64,000 nt of DNA from Antedon mediterranea (Eukaryota; Echinodermata; Crinoidea; Comatulida; Antedonidae): assembly GCF_964355755.1 (NCBI RefSeq), contig NC_092676.1, forward strand, positions 11,826,288 to 11,890,287, given 5' to 3'. The position numbers and the translations under genes are program-made. Each line of letters opens with the position of its first letter. The stretch's first letter is position 1. Shown here one piece after another: positions 21,312 through 31,453 of this stretch. The notes under the pieces were generated by a model, which was not told the origin of the DNA, made no database searches, and saw only the letters and a program-made list of their open reading frames with translations.

Positions 21312-21612
21312 AACTTTTTCTCATTCTCCCAGATTTCCTCATCTTTATCGTTTCAAAAATTAATTTAATAATTTTCAGTGTATCACCGGGCGGTTTGGAA
21401 TTTATTTCTATGCCTGTTGTGTTTATATATATATAAAAGTATCTCTCGAGATCCCGCTTAGTGAATAAATATACTGAATTATAGATGAGGGCGTATATAG
21501 TTGATCTCTGGTGCGCGTGCGTACAACTGAGGACTAGTTGTGTTCCAACCGTACCACGCCGAGAATGTTAAAGGGTCGTTATCCGATCGAGTTAAAGAAC
21601 AATACTATGAAA

Positions 21613-21683
21613 GCCCCAGTGGTCTAATGGTTAGGGCAACTGCATATCAAGCAGACGGTCCGAGTTCGAGTCTCGGTTGGGGT
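21613..21683 (+). tRNA. tRNA-like cloverleaf, anticodon AUC (copy d)
   Basis: As copy a. The last acceptor base is T instead of C, giving a weaker first pair. A TTTTT run follows. Confidence 0.6.
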
Positions 21684-21793
21684 GACTTTTTCTCATTCTC
21701 CCAGATTTCCTCATCTTTATCGTTTCAAAAATTAATTAAATAATTTTCAGTGTATCACCGGGCGGTTTGGAATTTATTTATATGCCTGTTGTG

Positions 21794-21833
<40 letters not shown>

Positions 21834-21929
21834 GTTCGGTTCAATGTAACCGTCTAAAAAGTGCTCAATACGGTAAAGTAGAGCTACAATATACGTTAAG
21901 TCTCGAAAAGAAGTAAAAACTACAGTTTG

Positions 21930-21978
21930 GTCTCTACAGGGTTGTTTCGTGAGTCGTGCAACTCACTCATCAGGAGAC
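21930..21978 (-). ncRNA. Hammerhead ribozyme motif (type I, minimal, canonical)
   Basis: On the minus strand: stem I GTCTC, core CTGATGA, perfect six-pair stem II (GTGAGT/ACTCAC) with loop TGCACG, core GAAA, a two-pair stem III (AC/GT) with loop AACCCT, cleavage triplet GTA, then GAGAC closing stem I. All conserved core positions are present. The flanking sequence is of Penelope terminal type, where such ribozymes are documented. Confidence 0.85.
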
Positions 21979-22372
21979 TATAATGAGAACAATCAATTAC
22001 AACGTTGCTTATAAGCACATTTACTTGTAGAATTAGCATTTACAGGTGATATGTTGTGGAATGTCAGCTGTTATGTAACAATGCTTTCTTTCTGTGCCGG
22101 CAGGCGGACACGAGTTCGTTGCGTTTGTTTAATGTCGATAATTCAGGGTGGCGGATGATAAATAATTTCTCTTTGAGGCAGAGGTTGCATTTTTGGTTTG
22201 CGCTACTGTGTGCTTTAGCAGATGCCAATATGCGTCATCTGTTACAGATGAGGGCGTATCAATTTGATCTCTGGTGCGCGTGCGTACAACTGAGGACTAG
22301 TGCTGTTCCGCCGTACCACGCCGAGAATGTTAAAGAGTCGCTATCCAATCGAGTTCGAACAATACCATGAAA

Positions 22373-22443
22373 GCCCCAGTGGTCTAATGGTTAGGACATC
22401 TGCATATCAAGCAGGCGGTCCGAGTTCGAGTCTCGGTTGGGGC
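22373..22443 (+). tRNA. tRNA-like cloverleaf, anticodon AUC (copy e)
   Basis: As copy a with changes in the D arm (GGTTAGGACAT) and one after the anticodon stem (CAGGCGG), so the A27/A43 mismatch of the others becomes T/G. A TTTTT run follows. Confidence 0.6.
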
Positions 22444-22685
22444 GACTTTTTCTCATTCTCACAGATTTCCTCATCTTTATCGTTTCAAATTAATTAATTA
22501 AATTTCAGTATATCACCGGGCGGTTTAGAATTAATGTTCTGTGCCTGATTTGTTTATATATATATATATATATAAATGAGCTATGCTCGACGCGATTATG
22601 AGATCATGTTCCGAATATGAGCACTGTTTCTATAATTTACAGTATGATTTATATATAATTTACACAGTGCTACGCAACATCATTG

Positions 22686-22738
<53 letters not shown>

Positions 22739-22742
<4 letters not shown>

Positions 22743-22855
22743 AAACGATAAAGATGAGGAAATCTGTGAGAATGAGAAAAAGTCGCCCCAACCGAGTCTC
22801 GGTTGGGGCGACTTTTTCTCATTCTCATAGATTTCCTCATCTTTATCGTTTCAAA
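22739..22855. repeat. Palindrome, 58-bp arms, 1-bp centre
   Basis: Two 3' portions of the tRNA repeat unit face each other, joined inside the T arm (CCAACCGAG-T-CTCGGTTGG). One mismatch (22768 against its partner) over 58 pairs. TA tracts flank the left side. It implies a recent head-to-head fusion. Confidence 0.9.
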
Positions 22856-22909
22856 TTAATTAATTAAATTTCAGTATATCACCTGGCGGTTTAGAATTAA
22901 TGTTCTTTG

Positions 22910-23040
22910 CCTCTTGTGTTTATATATATATATATATATATATAAATCATACTGTAAATTTACTGGTGCTTTCATGGTATTATTTATATATAATTTACAC
23001 AGTGCTACGCAACATCATTGATTTATATATATATATATAT
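22910..23040. repeat. TA tracts and duplicated ATATATAATTTACACAGTGC segment
   Basis: The stretch ACAGTGCTACGCAACATCAT at about 22999 repeats that at about 22663, each followed by a TA run. It continues the mosaic of TA-bounded pieces. Confidence 0.7.
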
Positions 23041-23160
23041 TTGCGGGCGATATTTTTCAAATTTGCGGTTATTTTTACATTTGCGGGTGACATGTTTTGA
23101 CATTTACGGTTATTTTTACATTTGTGGAAAATGTTTACATTTGCGGGCTCTACATGCCTA
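23041..23160 (+). repeat. CATTTGCGGG-type repeat, copy 2
   Basis: Spaced motifs TTTGCGGG, TTTGCGGTTATTTTTACA and ACATTTGCGGG, ending GCGGGCTCTACATGCC. Inverted relative of 14130-14240. It lies directly upstream of the MSMB-like gene's coding start. Confidence 0.6.
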
Positions 23161-23212
23161 GCGTTATAGCTTTTGTTTAAAAAATGGAATGTTATTAATC
23201 GTTTTGTTTTAG

Positions 23213-23984
23213 ATGAATACCATGAATCTCCTTTTGTCCGTAATCGTGTTTTGTGCAGTTTTGTATAACGTACATGCAGCATGCTCTTATTTTAGTAAGT
23301 ATCAATAAAAATACCAGATGTTCATTAGCCTATTTAAATTTCACTAACAATAACAAAAAAAGCAATAAAACAATATTATGTGGTTCATGAAAAAATAAAT
23401 GTTAGCTTTAAAATGTTCATGTTAGTATATCTAGATTTCCGGGCTAATGCTTGTTTCTCATTCACTATCACTTCATATTTACCTTACCAAATGTTTTAAT
23501 TGATTTGTTTTACTTTAAAAAAAAATAGATAACTGCGTTGATAATAACGGGTACAGTCACGTTCATAACGGAAAATGGATAGTAAGAAAACAAAACCACT
23601 GCGTTATATGTCAATGTATTGGAGCCCAGGCACATTGCTGTACAACGTAAGTTCAGAATATGTCTGAGTGTTGCTTTAAGTAAATCATCTTATTCAGATG
23701 TTAAACGTTATTGACAAAATTAAATATCACAGTTGCAGTAGAACTAATACTGAAAAACATGTGATATGATGATACGTGTTGAAATTAACCAATCAATGTA
23801 TTACAAAGCAAATTTATTACAATTCAATATTGTTGTGTTTTTTTTTTCTCTTTATAGTCCGGTTTATACAGTTCCTGATCATTGTATTGACATCTTTAAT
23901 CCACAAAATTGCTATCATCACATAGCTGACAGATCAGATCACACTCAACCATGTTCTGGGCCTATTAGTGGTGTTGGAAAATAA
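23213..23984 (+). CDS. Beta-microseminoprotein-like secreted protein
   Basis: Three exons, 23213-23294, 23529-23646 and 23858-23984, with GTAAGT donors, TAG acceptors and intron phases 1 and 2, give a 108-residue protein. Residues 1-22 form a signal peptide (LLLSVIVFCAVLY core). The mature chain has ten cysteines (24, 30, 52, 55, 57, 64, 65, 76, 85, 99) in the MSMB/PSP94 pattern: a single Cys near the start, CxxCxC, then CC, then DHC...IF...C and a last Cys. Family members are small secreted proteins of variable function; some bind CRISP proteins. The ATG follows directly after an acceptor (TTTTGTTTTAG), so a non-coding first exon is expected upstream. It ends GVGK, as the paralogous exon ends GVGR. 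Family identity is from the cysteine pattern, not from a search. Confidence 0.85.
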
Positions 23985-24952
23985 GTGTAGGCCTACATTC
24001 AATTTTCTGAATTATGTTATCCTGTAAAAATACAATTATATATTTGCCTTTCAATAACAAATGTCAGCGAAGGAACGGAGAGAAGCGATATAGTACTGTA
24101 CTGTCAAATAATATACAAATAAGGAAAACATTTATTATTTGTATTTATATAACATATAAACAGATTCCTGTCATTTGACATTTGAATCAAATATTTCAAT
24201 TTCATTCACATTTATTAAAACAGTAACATTTGGTTTTTAATAATATATTAAATATTATATTCATATGGATTTTATAAACAAACCTACTGTATTGTTAATT
24301 GTCAACAAACGACCAAACAATCCTAGGCCTAGCAAGGCTAAAACGCATAGGCCTAATACTAACAAGCCTAGGCTAGGCCTACTAGCTAGGCTGAAAGGCA
24401 GCAATACCAAATACGAAACTTCGACAGGAAACTGGAACTCATATAGGCTAAACGATCGTTTTATAGTCCGTACTATGTGACTCACAATCGTCCAATGAAA
24501 TTACAGGAATTTATTTAGGCGTTATATAATACTTTATAATTATTTAGCATTAATAATTAATATGAATTCTATACACGATTTGTAGATTATCCTTTGGAAG
24601 AGTCATTTTACTTCCTGCTACTAATTGGGATTTAAAACTTTATTATATCAAAATAACGAGATGACGTAGTAAAACTCATAGACACGTTTGGTTTCATTGA
24701 CATTGGAGAGATGTTGATATGTAACGACCTACTATACGTAACTATAATATTTACATCTTTTTTAATTCATTGTGCGCATCTGACACAATATTCGTTTCCA
24801 GTGCGCATGTAGGGACATGTACTTCCTCACCCACTCGATTGCACCGACGCAGCATGCGTTAATCGTTGTTCATATACAATATTATTATATTACAGTATCA
24901 CTAAATAGAGAGAAAATAAAATTGAAGATAAGCAAAGAGGTTGTAACGTGAA
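23985..24952. other. 3' flank of the MSMB-like gene; TAGGCCTA cluster
   Basis: Likely 3' UTR followed by AT-rich DNA. At 24320-24395 there are several TAGGCCTA/CTAGGCCTA palindromes in 75 bases. Overlapping frames on both strands there are not credible genes. Confidence 0.4.
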
Positions 24953-26160
24953 TCTATATTATACATTTACGTAAGGGCAAAATTCGGTAAATCGCGTGTT
25001 ACTTCTAGAATGTTTACTCGATGGTATATAAAGTTTGTTTGTACTTTTGGTACTAATTTTACCCACCCGATTTAACCCTGTTTACTAATTAAATTGAGTT
25101 AGATAATTAGCTATTAACAATTAAAATGAATTTAGGTTCATCGATTTTCCTCTTGGATACCTACCTGATCAATCTCAGATGTACCGCAAAATGTAAATTT
25201 GCTAACATTAGTTTTCACTATTACGATATTGTTCCATATTTCTATATTTGGAAGATATTATAAAGATTTTTAAAACAAAACTTCTCATTTCATCGGTAGA
25301 TTTTCAATTCAATTTCAATTGTAGACGGTCAAAGTAATTTCCAGGTTCACGATGAGTTCACGGGTTCACCTTGCAACTACCTGGTTTCAACTAAGTTGGC
25401 CGTTAGTGGCTATAGCCATTTAATTTGTTTTCCGATCACTGTCTAATGGATTTCCATCTTGAAATATACCCGCACACAATAATACGAGGATGCTTCGCAT
25501 TACCTCTCTCCTCCTACTGTAGGCCTACGATAATTATTTTTGATAGCTGAAATTCGGTTGAACAGCTCGAGTACAGCATCATAATATTGAAGACAGGCCG
25601 ATTTTCTTTTAAAAATACTATTTTGATAGATTTAATAATACGTTTATACAATTGTATTGTTTTGCGATGAATTGAACATTCCAATCTCTCCCAGTTTGGT
25701 TTAACACAAGTAGGTACATTTATGAGCACGTGTGGGATAAACTTAACACCTTATTGCAATATTTTGACAATACTGTAAATACGTATTAACCATTTTTGGT
25801 CGCCATTTGAATAAATAATGTCTTACTATGAGTGTGGTTAGGCCGTATTGTTAGATATATAAACACATAATATACAAATAAACGTTATTACTGACAGTTG
25901 CTTCTCAACGTTTGTATTAATTAATAATTATAAAAAATATAAACGTCATAGTGGTAGGCCTACTCTACTATTTCAATCGACTATGACAGTGACAGTTTTA
26001 ACAAAGTATTAAATCGCAAATGTTTTACTGTATTTAATGGTATATTATTTATAGGCCTATAAAACATGAAACAATATTTCGTTACTGAGATTACTTTGTA
26101 CCCATCCTCTTCCCCATCTCTCAACCCTAATGTTACATACAAAACACAAATTGGGTTTGT
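24953..26160 (+). mobile_element. Large Helitron-like element, copy A (truncated)
   Basis: Starts TCTATATTATACATTTACG after A and matches 50424-51736 up to AAATTGGGTTTGTTTAAATG, where a LINE tail begins. The 3' hairpin is missing. A 280-bp segment of the short Helitron-like family (25151-25430) is nested in it, absent from copy B at the matching position. Confidence 0.7.
25151..25430 (+). mobile_element. Nested short Helitron-like segment
   Basis: Similar to 11103-11422 (CTTGGATACCTACC, TGTTCCATATTTCTAT, AACTAAGTTGGCCGTTAGTG, GGCTATAGCC). It lacks the usual starting TCTATATA and its end is not clean. Confidence 0.5.
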
Positions 26161-26324
26161 TTAAATGATGATTCAAGATTCAAGATTCAAACTTTATTTT
26201 AATCCATTTCTGGAAATTCCATTGCTTGCATTAAAAATTACAGAACAACAATTGCAATTACATTACAATGTTATTTAAAAACAATAAAATCAAAACTATT
26301 TACAATATATTTCACTTATAATTT

Positions 26325-26573
26325 TCATCGTTTGTAATTTTGGTTAAAAAGTTTAATGGCTTGCAGAAGGAAGGAGAGAAGATATCGTTCAGTGCGGAAG
26401 GTCGGCAGACGATATCTACCACTTGTCACGTTCAGGTGACAGTTTATCCTTTCGAAAAGAGGATGACTTTTATCCTTCGTGACAGACACAAATTTACGCA
26501 AGGCGCAGTCGTGATAGACATTATCAACCGACCTCCGGCCTTGACCGACCATCCTCTCTACCTTCCTTCCCAT
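26325..26573 (-). pseudogene. LINE C-terminal block
   Basis: Contains MVGQGRRSVDNVY, CALRKFVSVTKDKSHPLF and SGRYRLPTFRTERYLLSF, the terminal region of Rex/CR1-like LINE polymerases, ending LLQAIKLFNQN. It follows the RT core on the same strand, separated by a frameshift. Confidence 0.75.
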
Positions 26574-26724
26574 TCTGTCAATTCTACTTTTATCTCCCTT
26601 TCCGACATAACCGCCCCATGCTGTTATACAATACGACCAAACAGATTACAGCATTATAAAAAAAATAATTAGAATCGTCTTATCCACATTGAATTTGTTC
26701 ATTTTCCTAAGACAATATAGCGTG

Positions 26725-27408
26725 TTATTCATTTTTTTTTATCAGGGTGTCAATATGATCAGAACAGGTCAATGTATTGTTAAATGTGATGCCTAAATAT
26801 TTGAAGGTACAAACCACTTCGACATTATCGTCTAGTATAGATATTGGTTCATGATGCTCTTTCTTTTTCCGAAAATCAATTATCATTTCCTTCGTTTTAC
26901 TTACATTTATTTCTAGAAACTTTTTCTTACAATATTGAATAAATCTCGCAATTTCAGCCTTGTATTCCAGAAGAGATTCATTCAGTGAATTCAGAAGGCC
27001 TATCTGTGCAGAATCATCTGCATATTTCGATAGAAGACATAAACTGGAGGTGGATCTGTAATCAGATGTATTATATAGATACAGTAAATAAAAGAAGCCC
27101 ACATTGTCTCTTGAGGTCCTCCCGTATTTGAGAAAATAAGGTCCGAAAAGGTCTGAGAAGCAACTCTAACAAACTGTGTACGACATAAAATCAAAGAAAA
27201 GTGCTGTAAAGACACGAGGCACATCTAACTTAATCAATTTATCAACTAATAAATGTAGCTGAATGGTATTGAAAGCGGATTTAAAATCAAAATACATGAT
27301 TCTGGCATAATTGCCACGTGTACCATTACCAAGGTGTGAATACAATTTGAATAGCTTATATAATACACTATCTTCAGTGCTACGATTATTTCTATATGTG
27401 AATTGCAA
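26725..27408 (-). pseudogene. LINE reverse transcriptase core, frameshifted
   Basis: Three partly overlapping frames (27408-27166, 27224-27000, 27102-26725) together cover fingers, palm and YADD motifs. The catalytic aspartates are retained (FDFKSAF and YADD). Frameshifts near 27190 and 27050 make it non-functional. Confidence 0.8.
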
Positions 27409-27525
27409 AGGGTCTAAGGAAGGCTAAATAATAGGATAGAATACATTTAGGACAAGTCTCTCGAATACTTTCATTGCTATAGGCTGAAGTTAACGCTATA
27501 GGTCTAAGATTCTGAATTTGATGGT

Positions 27526-27600
27526 CACCCACTTTATGCTTTGCATTGATGTATCGTGTTAGACCACCCTTTGTTTTGCAGACTTTATTGCATATTTTAC
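27526..27600 (-). pseudogene. C2H2 zinc-finger-like motif fused to LINE
   Basis: Minus-strand CNKVCKTKGGLTRYINAKH, in the same frame as the adjacent LINE RT. It matches a C2H2 finger of the GGLTRH type except that the first zinc-binding His is Tyr. It may be the truncated N-terminus of this LINE or host coding sequence at the truncation point. Confidence 0.45.
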
Positions 27601-27689
27601 ATTAAAAACTGCCATTTTCCACCTTTGAACGACTTTCGATAAACAATTATTGTTATAGCGAAACACATGGTTTCACTTTACAATTAATT

Positions 27690-27955
27690 TAACATGTCTC
27701 GAACATAGCGCGCCTCGATCCGGTAGACATGAGAGATGGAAAATCCCTCTTTACTATTTAGCAGGTAGCGGGACGATTCTGCCCAGAGAGGATTCAGCCT
27801 TGGATGGGGCGATTCCCCTCTTATAGCGCGTGGTTTCAGCAGCAACGCAGACTTCTCTCTGGGCGACGTGCTAATATTTTTGACATTCCATTCTCTAGGA
27901 AATCAGCATGCGTACCTCTCTCGCAAATAAAGTGAACAGCGATGGCCAGGAAAAG
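27690..27955. other. GC-rich, potentially structured or coding segment
   Basis: Much richer in GC than its surroundings, with pairing arms CATGTCT/AGACATG (about 27692 and 27726), GCCCAGAGAGG/TCTCTCTGGGC and GGGGCGATTCCCC. The minus strand has a 60-plus codon open frame (SPREKSALLLKPRAIR) without family resemblance. It lies directly before the 5' LTR. It could be a fragment of a structured RNA or an exon; I cannot name it. Confidence 0.35.
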
Positions 27956-27958
27956 TTC

Positions 27959-28066
27959 TGTAATGTAATATCAATTGCTACCATTTATTTATACTTCCTT
28001 CACCTGTTGTCATATATATTATGTTAACCCACTTCTATATAACCCTTGGCTACTTAATGGTCACTA
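27959..28066 (+). repeat. 5' LTR remnant
   Basis: Matches the 3' LTR from TGTAATG to CTTAATGGTCACTA, but lacks 13 bases (after TGTAATG) and everything after position 28066. Confidence 0.85.
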
Positions 28067-28082
28067 TCTGTTTGTCTTAGCA

Positions 28083-28527
28083 AAAAGAAGGGGAAGCCCC
28101 AAACGGTTAAAAATGTTGTGGCAGATGAGCCAAGCGATGAACCAAGCAACATAGCTACAGAAATTATTACAGAATTATTTGGAATAAAGACCACGTCTAG
28201 TCTTCCATCTATGAAAGTTAAGATACTGTTATATGGAAATATGAAATGGAAATTGACACAGGAGCCTCGGTATCAATAATGTCGGAGACGAAATTTAGGA
28301 AATTATGGCCTGAAAGAAAACTTGAACCATCGTCAGTTAAGGTACGTACGTACACTGGACAAATAATTGATGTTTTGGGTAAAATTAATGCTGAAGTTAC
28401 ATACCAGAGTACTAGTACAATATTACCGTTAACAATTGTGCGAACAGATGGAACTACTCTAATTGGTCGAGACTGGCTTCAGTTTATAAAGTTGGACTGG
28501 CAACAAATCAAGGTAATAAACCAATGA
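28083..28527 (+). pseudogene. Retroviral-type aspartic protease
   Basis: The frame from 28246 carries the active-site EIDTGASVSIM and the terminal LIGRDWLQ motif, the two ends of a Ty3/Gypsy protease. The preceding 160 bases (KKKGKPQTV, LFGIKT) are the gag-pol linker in a frame shifted by one near 28243. Its gag partner is missing. Confidence 0.85.
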
Positions 28528-28543
28528 GATTTAAGTTCACTGC

Positions 28544-29413
28544 TTGGTAAATACCAAAAAAGACGAACTAGGTACTCTTAAGGGTACTGAAGCAAAAATT
28601 TACGTTGATAAAGAGACAATGCCAAAATTTTGTAAAGCCATAAATGTTCCGTATGCTTTGCGACAGAAAGTAGATGACGAACTTGATCGCTTACAACGAG
28701 AAGGCATTATTGAACCTATACATTTTTCAGATTGGGCTGCACCAATAGTTCCGGTACTTAAGGTAGATAAATCTACCGTTAGGATCTCTGGTGACTACAA
28801 AATTACTGTAAATAAAGCAGCCAAAAGTTGATCAGTATCATTTGCCCAGGATTGAAGATATATTTTCATCGTTAGCTAACGGAGAAAAATTTACTAAATT
28901 GGACATGTCACAGGCGTACCAACAATTACTCTTAGATAAAGATTCTCGAAAATATGTTGTAATCAACACTCAAAAGGGACTTTACCAATATACACGGTTG
29001 CCGTTTGGAGTCTCTTCAGCACCAGCGATTTTCCAGCGTGTCATGGAAGGACTATTACAAGGAATTAAAGGTGTTACAGTATACCTGGACGATATATTAA
29101 TTAGAGGAAAAAAATGACTACGAGCATTTCAAAACTCTTGAAACCGTCCGAAAGCTACTGGCAGATGCTGGGACTTCGTCTAAAAAAGAGTAAGTGTGTT
29201 TTTATGGTTAAATCTGTTGATTATTTGGGACACACGATCGACAAAGAGGGATTGCATCCCACAAACGCCAAAGTCAGAGCAATTAAAGATGCTCCAGCGC
29301 CTCAAAACTTGACTGAACTGAGAGCTTATTTTGGATTGTTATCTTATTATGGAAAGTTTTTACCAAACTTATCCAATACGCTTGCTCCGTCCGTTATATG
29401 CCTTACTTCGTAA
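28544..29413 (+). pseudogene. Ty3/Gypsy reverse transcriptase
   Basis: Blocks in order: PYALRQKVDDELDRL, EGIIEP, SDWAAPIVPVLK, LPRIEDIF, FTKLDMSQAYQQL, LPFGVSSAPAIFQ and catalytic YLDDIL. Single-base frameshifts lie near 28828, at the A run near 29110, and near 29150. The catalytic residues are preserved, but no continuous frame exists. Confidence 0.9.
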
Positions 29414-29925
29414 GGATAAAGCTTGGAACTGGACAAATTTAGAACAATCTACTTTTGATAAATCAAAGGAATTGCTACTTTCCTCCAGAGTACTCGCACA
29501 ATATGATCCAAAAAAGGAAATAATACTATCGTGTGATGCATCTCAATATGGAATTGGGGCTGTGTTAGCTCATCGACAAAGTGACGGTACAGAAAGACCG
29601 ATCGCATTTTCATCTAGAACACTTGCAGACGCGGAAAAAAAGTATTCGCAAATTGAGAAAGAAGGGTTGGCATGCGTTTTCGGAGTAACCCGATTTCATT
29701 CTTACATTTAGGGTAGACATTTTACATTAGTAACCGACCATAAGCCATTGTTGGGTCTTATTAATGAGGACAGACTTGTGCCTAGCCAAGCATCAGCTAG
29801 AATCCAACGTTGGGCGCTGAAATTAGGCACATACAAATATACATTAAGATTCAAACTGACAAAGTCCCATGCCAATGCAGATGCCTTAAGCAGATTGCCA
29901 TTGCCAGGAAAACCAGAATCAATTC
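29331..29925 (+). pseudogene. Ty3/Gypsy RNase H
   Basis: Contains [22 protein letters not shown], then [10 protein letters not shown] and VTDHKPLLGL, and ends ANADALSRLP. A stop codon at 29709-29711 splits it between HSYI and GRHFTLV. A further frameshift lies near 29390 at the RT connection. Confidence 0.9.
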
Positions 29926-30081
29926 CACAACCTACCGAAACTGTTCTATTGATGGAGTCTATGAACCAATCTCCAGTTTCCACGGCAGATATTAAAGGTT
30001 GGACGGTTAAAGATCCAACACTTTCTCGAGTTCAATTACATTGAAAAGGGTTGGCCCAATACTAACCCAAAAATTGAAAAC

Positions 30082-31265
30082 TTGCAACCATATTGGACCC
30101 GACAAAGAGAACTCTCTACACAAGATGGATGTATTTTGTGGGGAAATATAATTGTTATTCCACAGCCTGGTAGAAAACAGTTGCTACAAGCACTACATGA
30201 CGGTCATCCTGGAATTGTCAGAATGAAAAGTTTTGCTCGGAATTCGTTATGGTGGCCTAATATGGACAAAGACATTGAGGACATATAAAAAAGTGCGATA
30301 CATGCCAATCCAATCAAACTTTACCACCTAAAGAACCATTGCACCCATGGAATTGGCCAAATAGACCATGGTCACGATTACATATCGACTATGCTGGACC
30401 ATTTATGGGAAAAATGTTTTTAATACTTGTTGACGCACACTCAAAATGGCTTGAGGTAATTCCGGTAAATTCCTCAACGACAAGTACCACAGTGGATAAG
30501 CTCAGGCTTATATTTGCATCGCATGGATTGCCAGATAAAATAGTATATGACAATGGAACATGTTTCACGAGTGGTGCATTTCATACATTCGTAAAGCGAA
30601 ATGGAATAAGACATTCTTTAACAGCCCCATATCACCCATCATCGAATGGTCTTGCAGAACGTGCTGTACGCACATTTAAAGAAGCAATGAAACGTATGAA
30701 AGACGGATCTATAGAAACAAAAGTCGCAAGATTCCTATTTAAATATATAAATGCAGCTCATACCACAACTGGCAAAACACCAGCAGAATTACTTAACGGC
30801 CGAAAATTAAATACGCATTTTGATCTTCTACACCCTTATCAAGCAGATCGTGTTATCACTCAACTTGAAAAACAGAAATTAGCACATGATCGTCATGCAA
30901 AAGAACGCACTTTTGTATAAGGGGAGGAGGTGTATATAAAGAACTTTAGAGGACAACATCCAAAATGGTTACCCGGAACAATAATTTTAAAATCTGGGCT
31001 CATCTCATTCAAGATAAAACTAGAAGATGGACGAGTTTGTCGTCGTCATGCCGACCCTATCAGGAAGCGTTATAGGCCTGTTCAACCTCAGGATAAACAG
31101 CTTACAAACAAAGATGATCCTCCAAAATTACCTCCAATGCTCATTAATCCAAATAGAACAGTGGAAACATCACAATCAACTGTCGAAGCACAGCCTATAA
31201 CTGCTCAGCGAAGAGTATACCCTACTCGCGATAGAAAACCACCGGAAAGATATGGACATTCTTAA
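30082..31265 (+). pseudogene. Ty3/Gypsy integrase
   Basis: A zinc-binding N-terminus (LHDGHPG, then KKCDTCQ after a frameshift near 30290), catalytic core with HIDYAGPF, YDNGTCFTS and NGLAERAVRTFKEA (the D, D and E positions visible), and a C-terminal KWLPGTI...RRHADPIRKRY region. A TAA at 30918-30920 separates core from C-terminus. Confidence 0.9.
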
Positions 31266-31453
31266 TAACTGAAATACAGAAACTTTTATGGACATTATTA
31301 CTGGACAATTTAAAATGTTGATCTTATATTTTACTTTATACAGTGCATTATACCATATACATTTAAAGTGATTATTAAACCATAACTTAGTACAGTGCTT
31401 TGATCCAATTATAAATAAATAGCTTAGAATTGTTTATAATAGAAGGGAGGGAA

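Larger units (their letters stand above)
20227..22575. repeat. TA-bounded tRNA-repeat array, mixed orientation
   Basis: A unit of about 370 bp recurs: minus at 20253-20608 and 20620-20967, a fragment at 20980-21055, plus at 21110-21425, 21437-21800 and 22240-22555. Each has a 5' part with GATCTCTGGTGCGCGTGCG, a tRNA-like cloverleaf, a T-run and a 3' part with ATATCACCGGGCGGTTT. Unit ends fall in (TA)n runs. Between units sits a Penelope-type segment with a hammerhead (about 21830-22240). Confidence 0.85.
26167..27525 (-). mobile_element. LINE (Rex/CR1-L2-like), 5' truncated, 7-bp tail repeats
   Basis: Minus-strand frames: RT start (NLRPIALTS, QFTYRNNRSTEDSV), palm (YFDFKSAFNTIQ), catalytic YADD (LLSKYADDSA), FKYLGITFNNTL, and a C-terminal block (SGRYRLPTFRTERYLLSF). 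The order and C-terminus fit the Rex/CR1 group. At least three frameshifts break it. The 3' end is TTGAATC repeated three times after TTTAAAATAAAG-like sequence. Confidence 0.85.
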
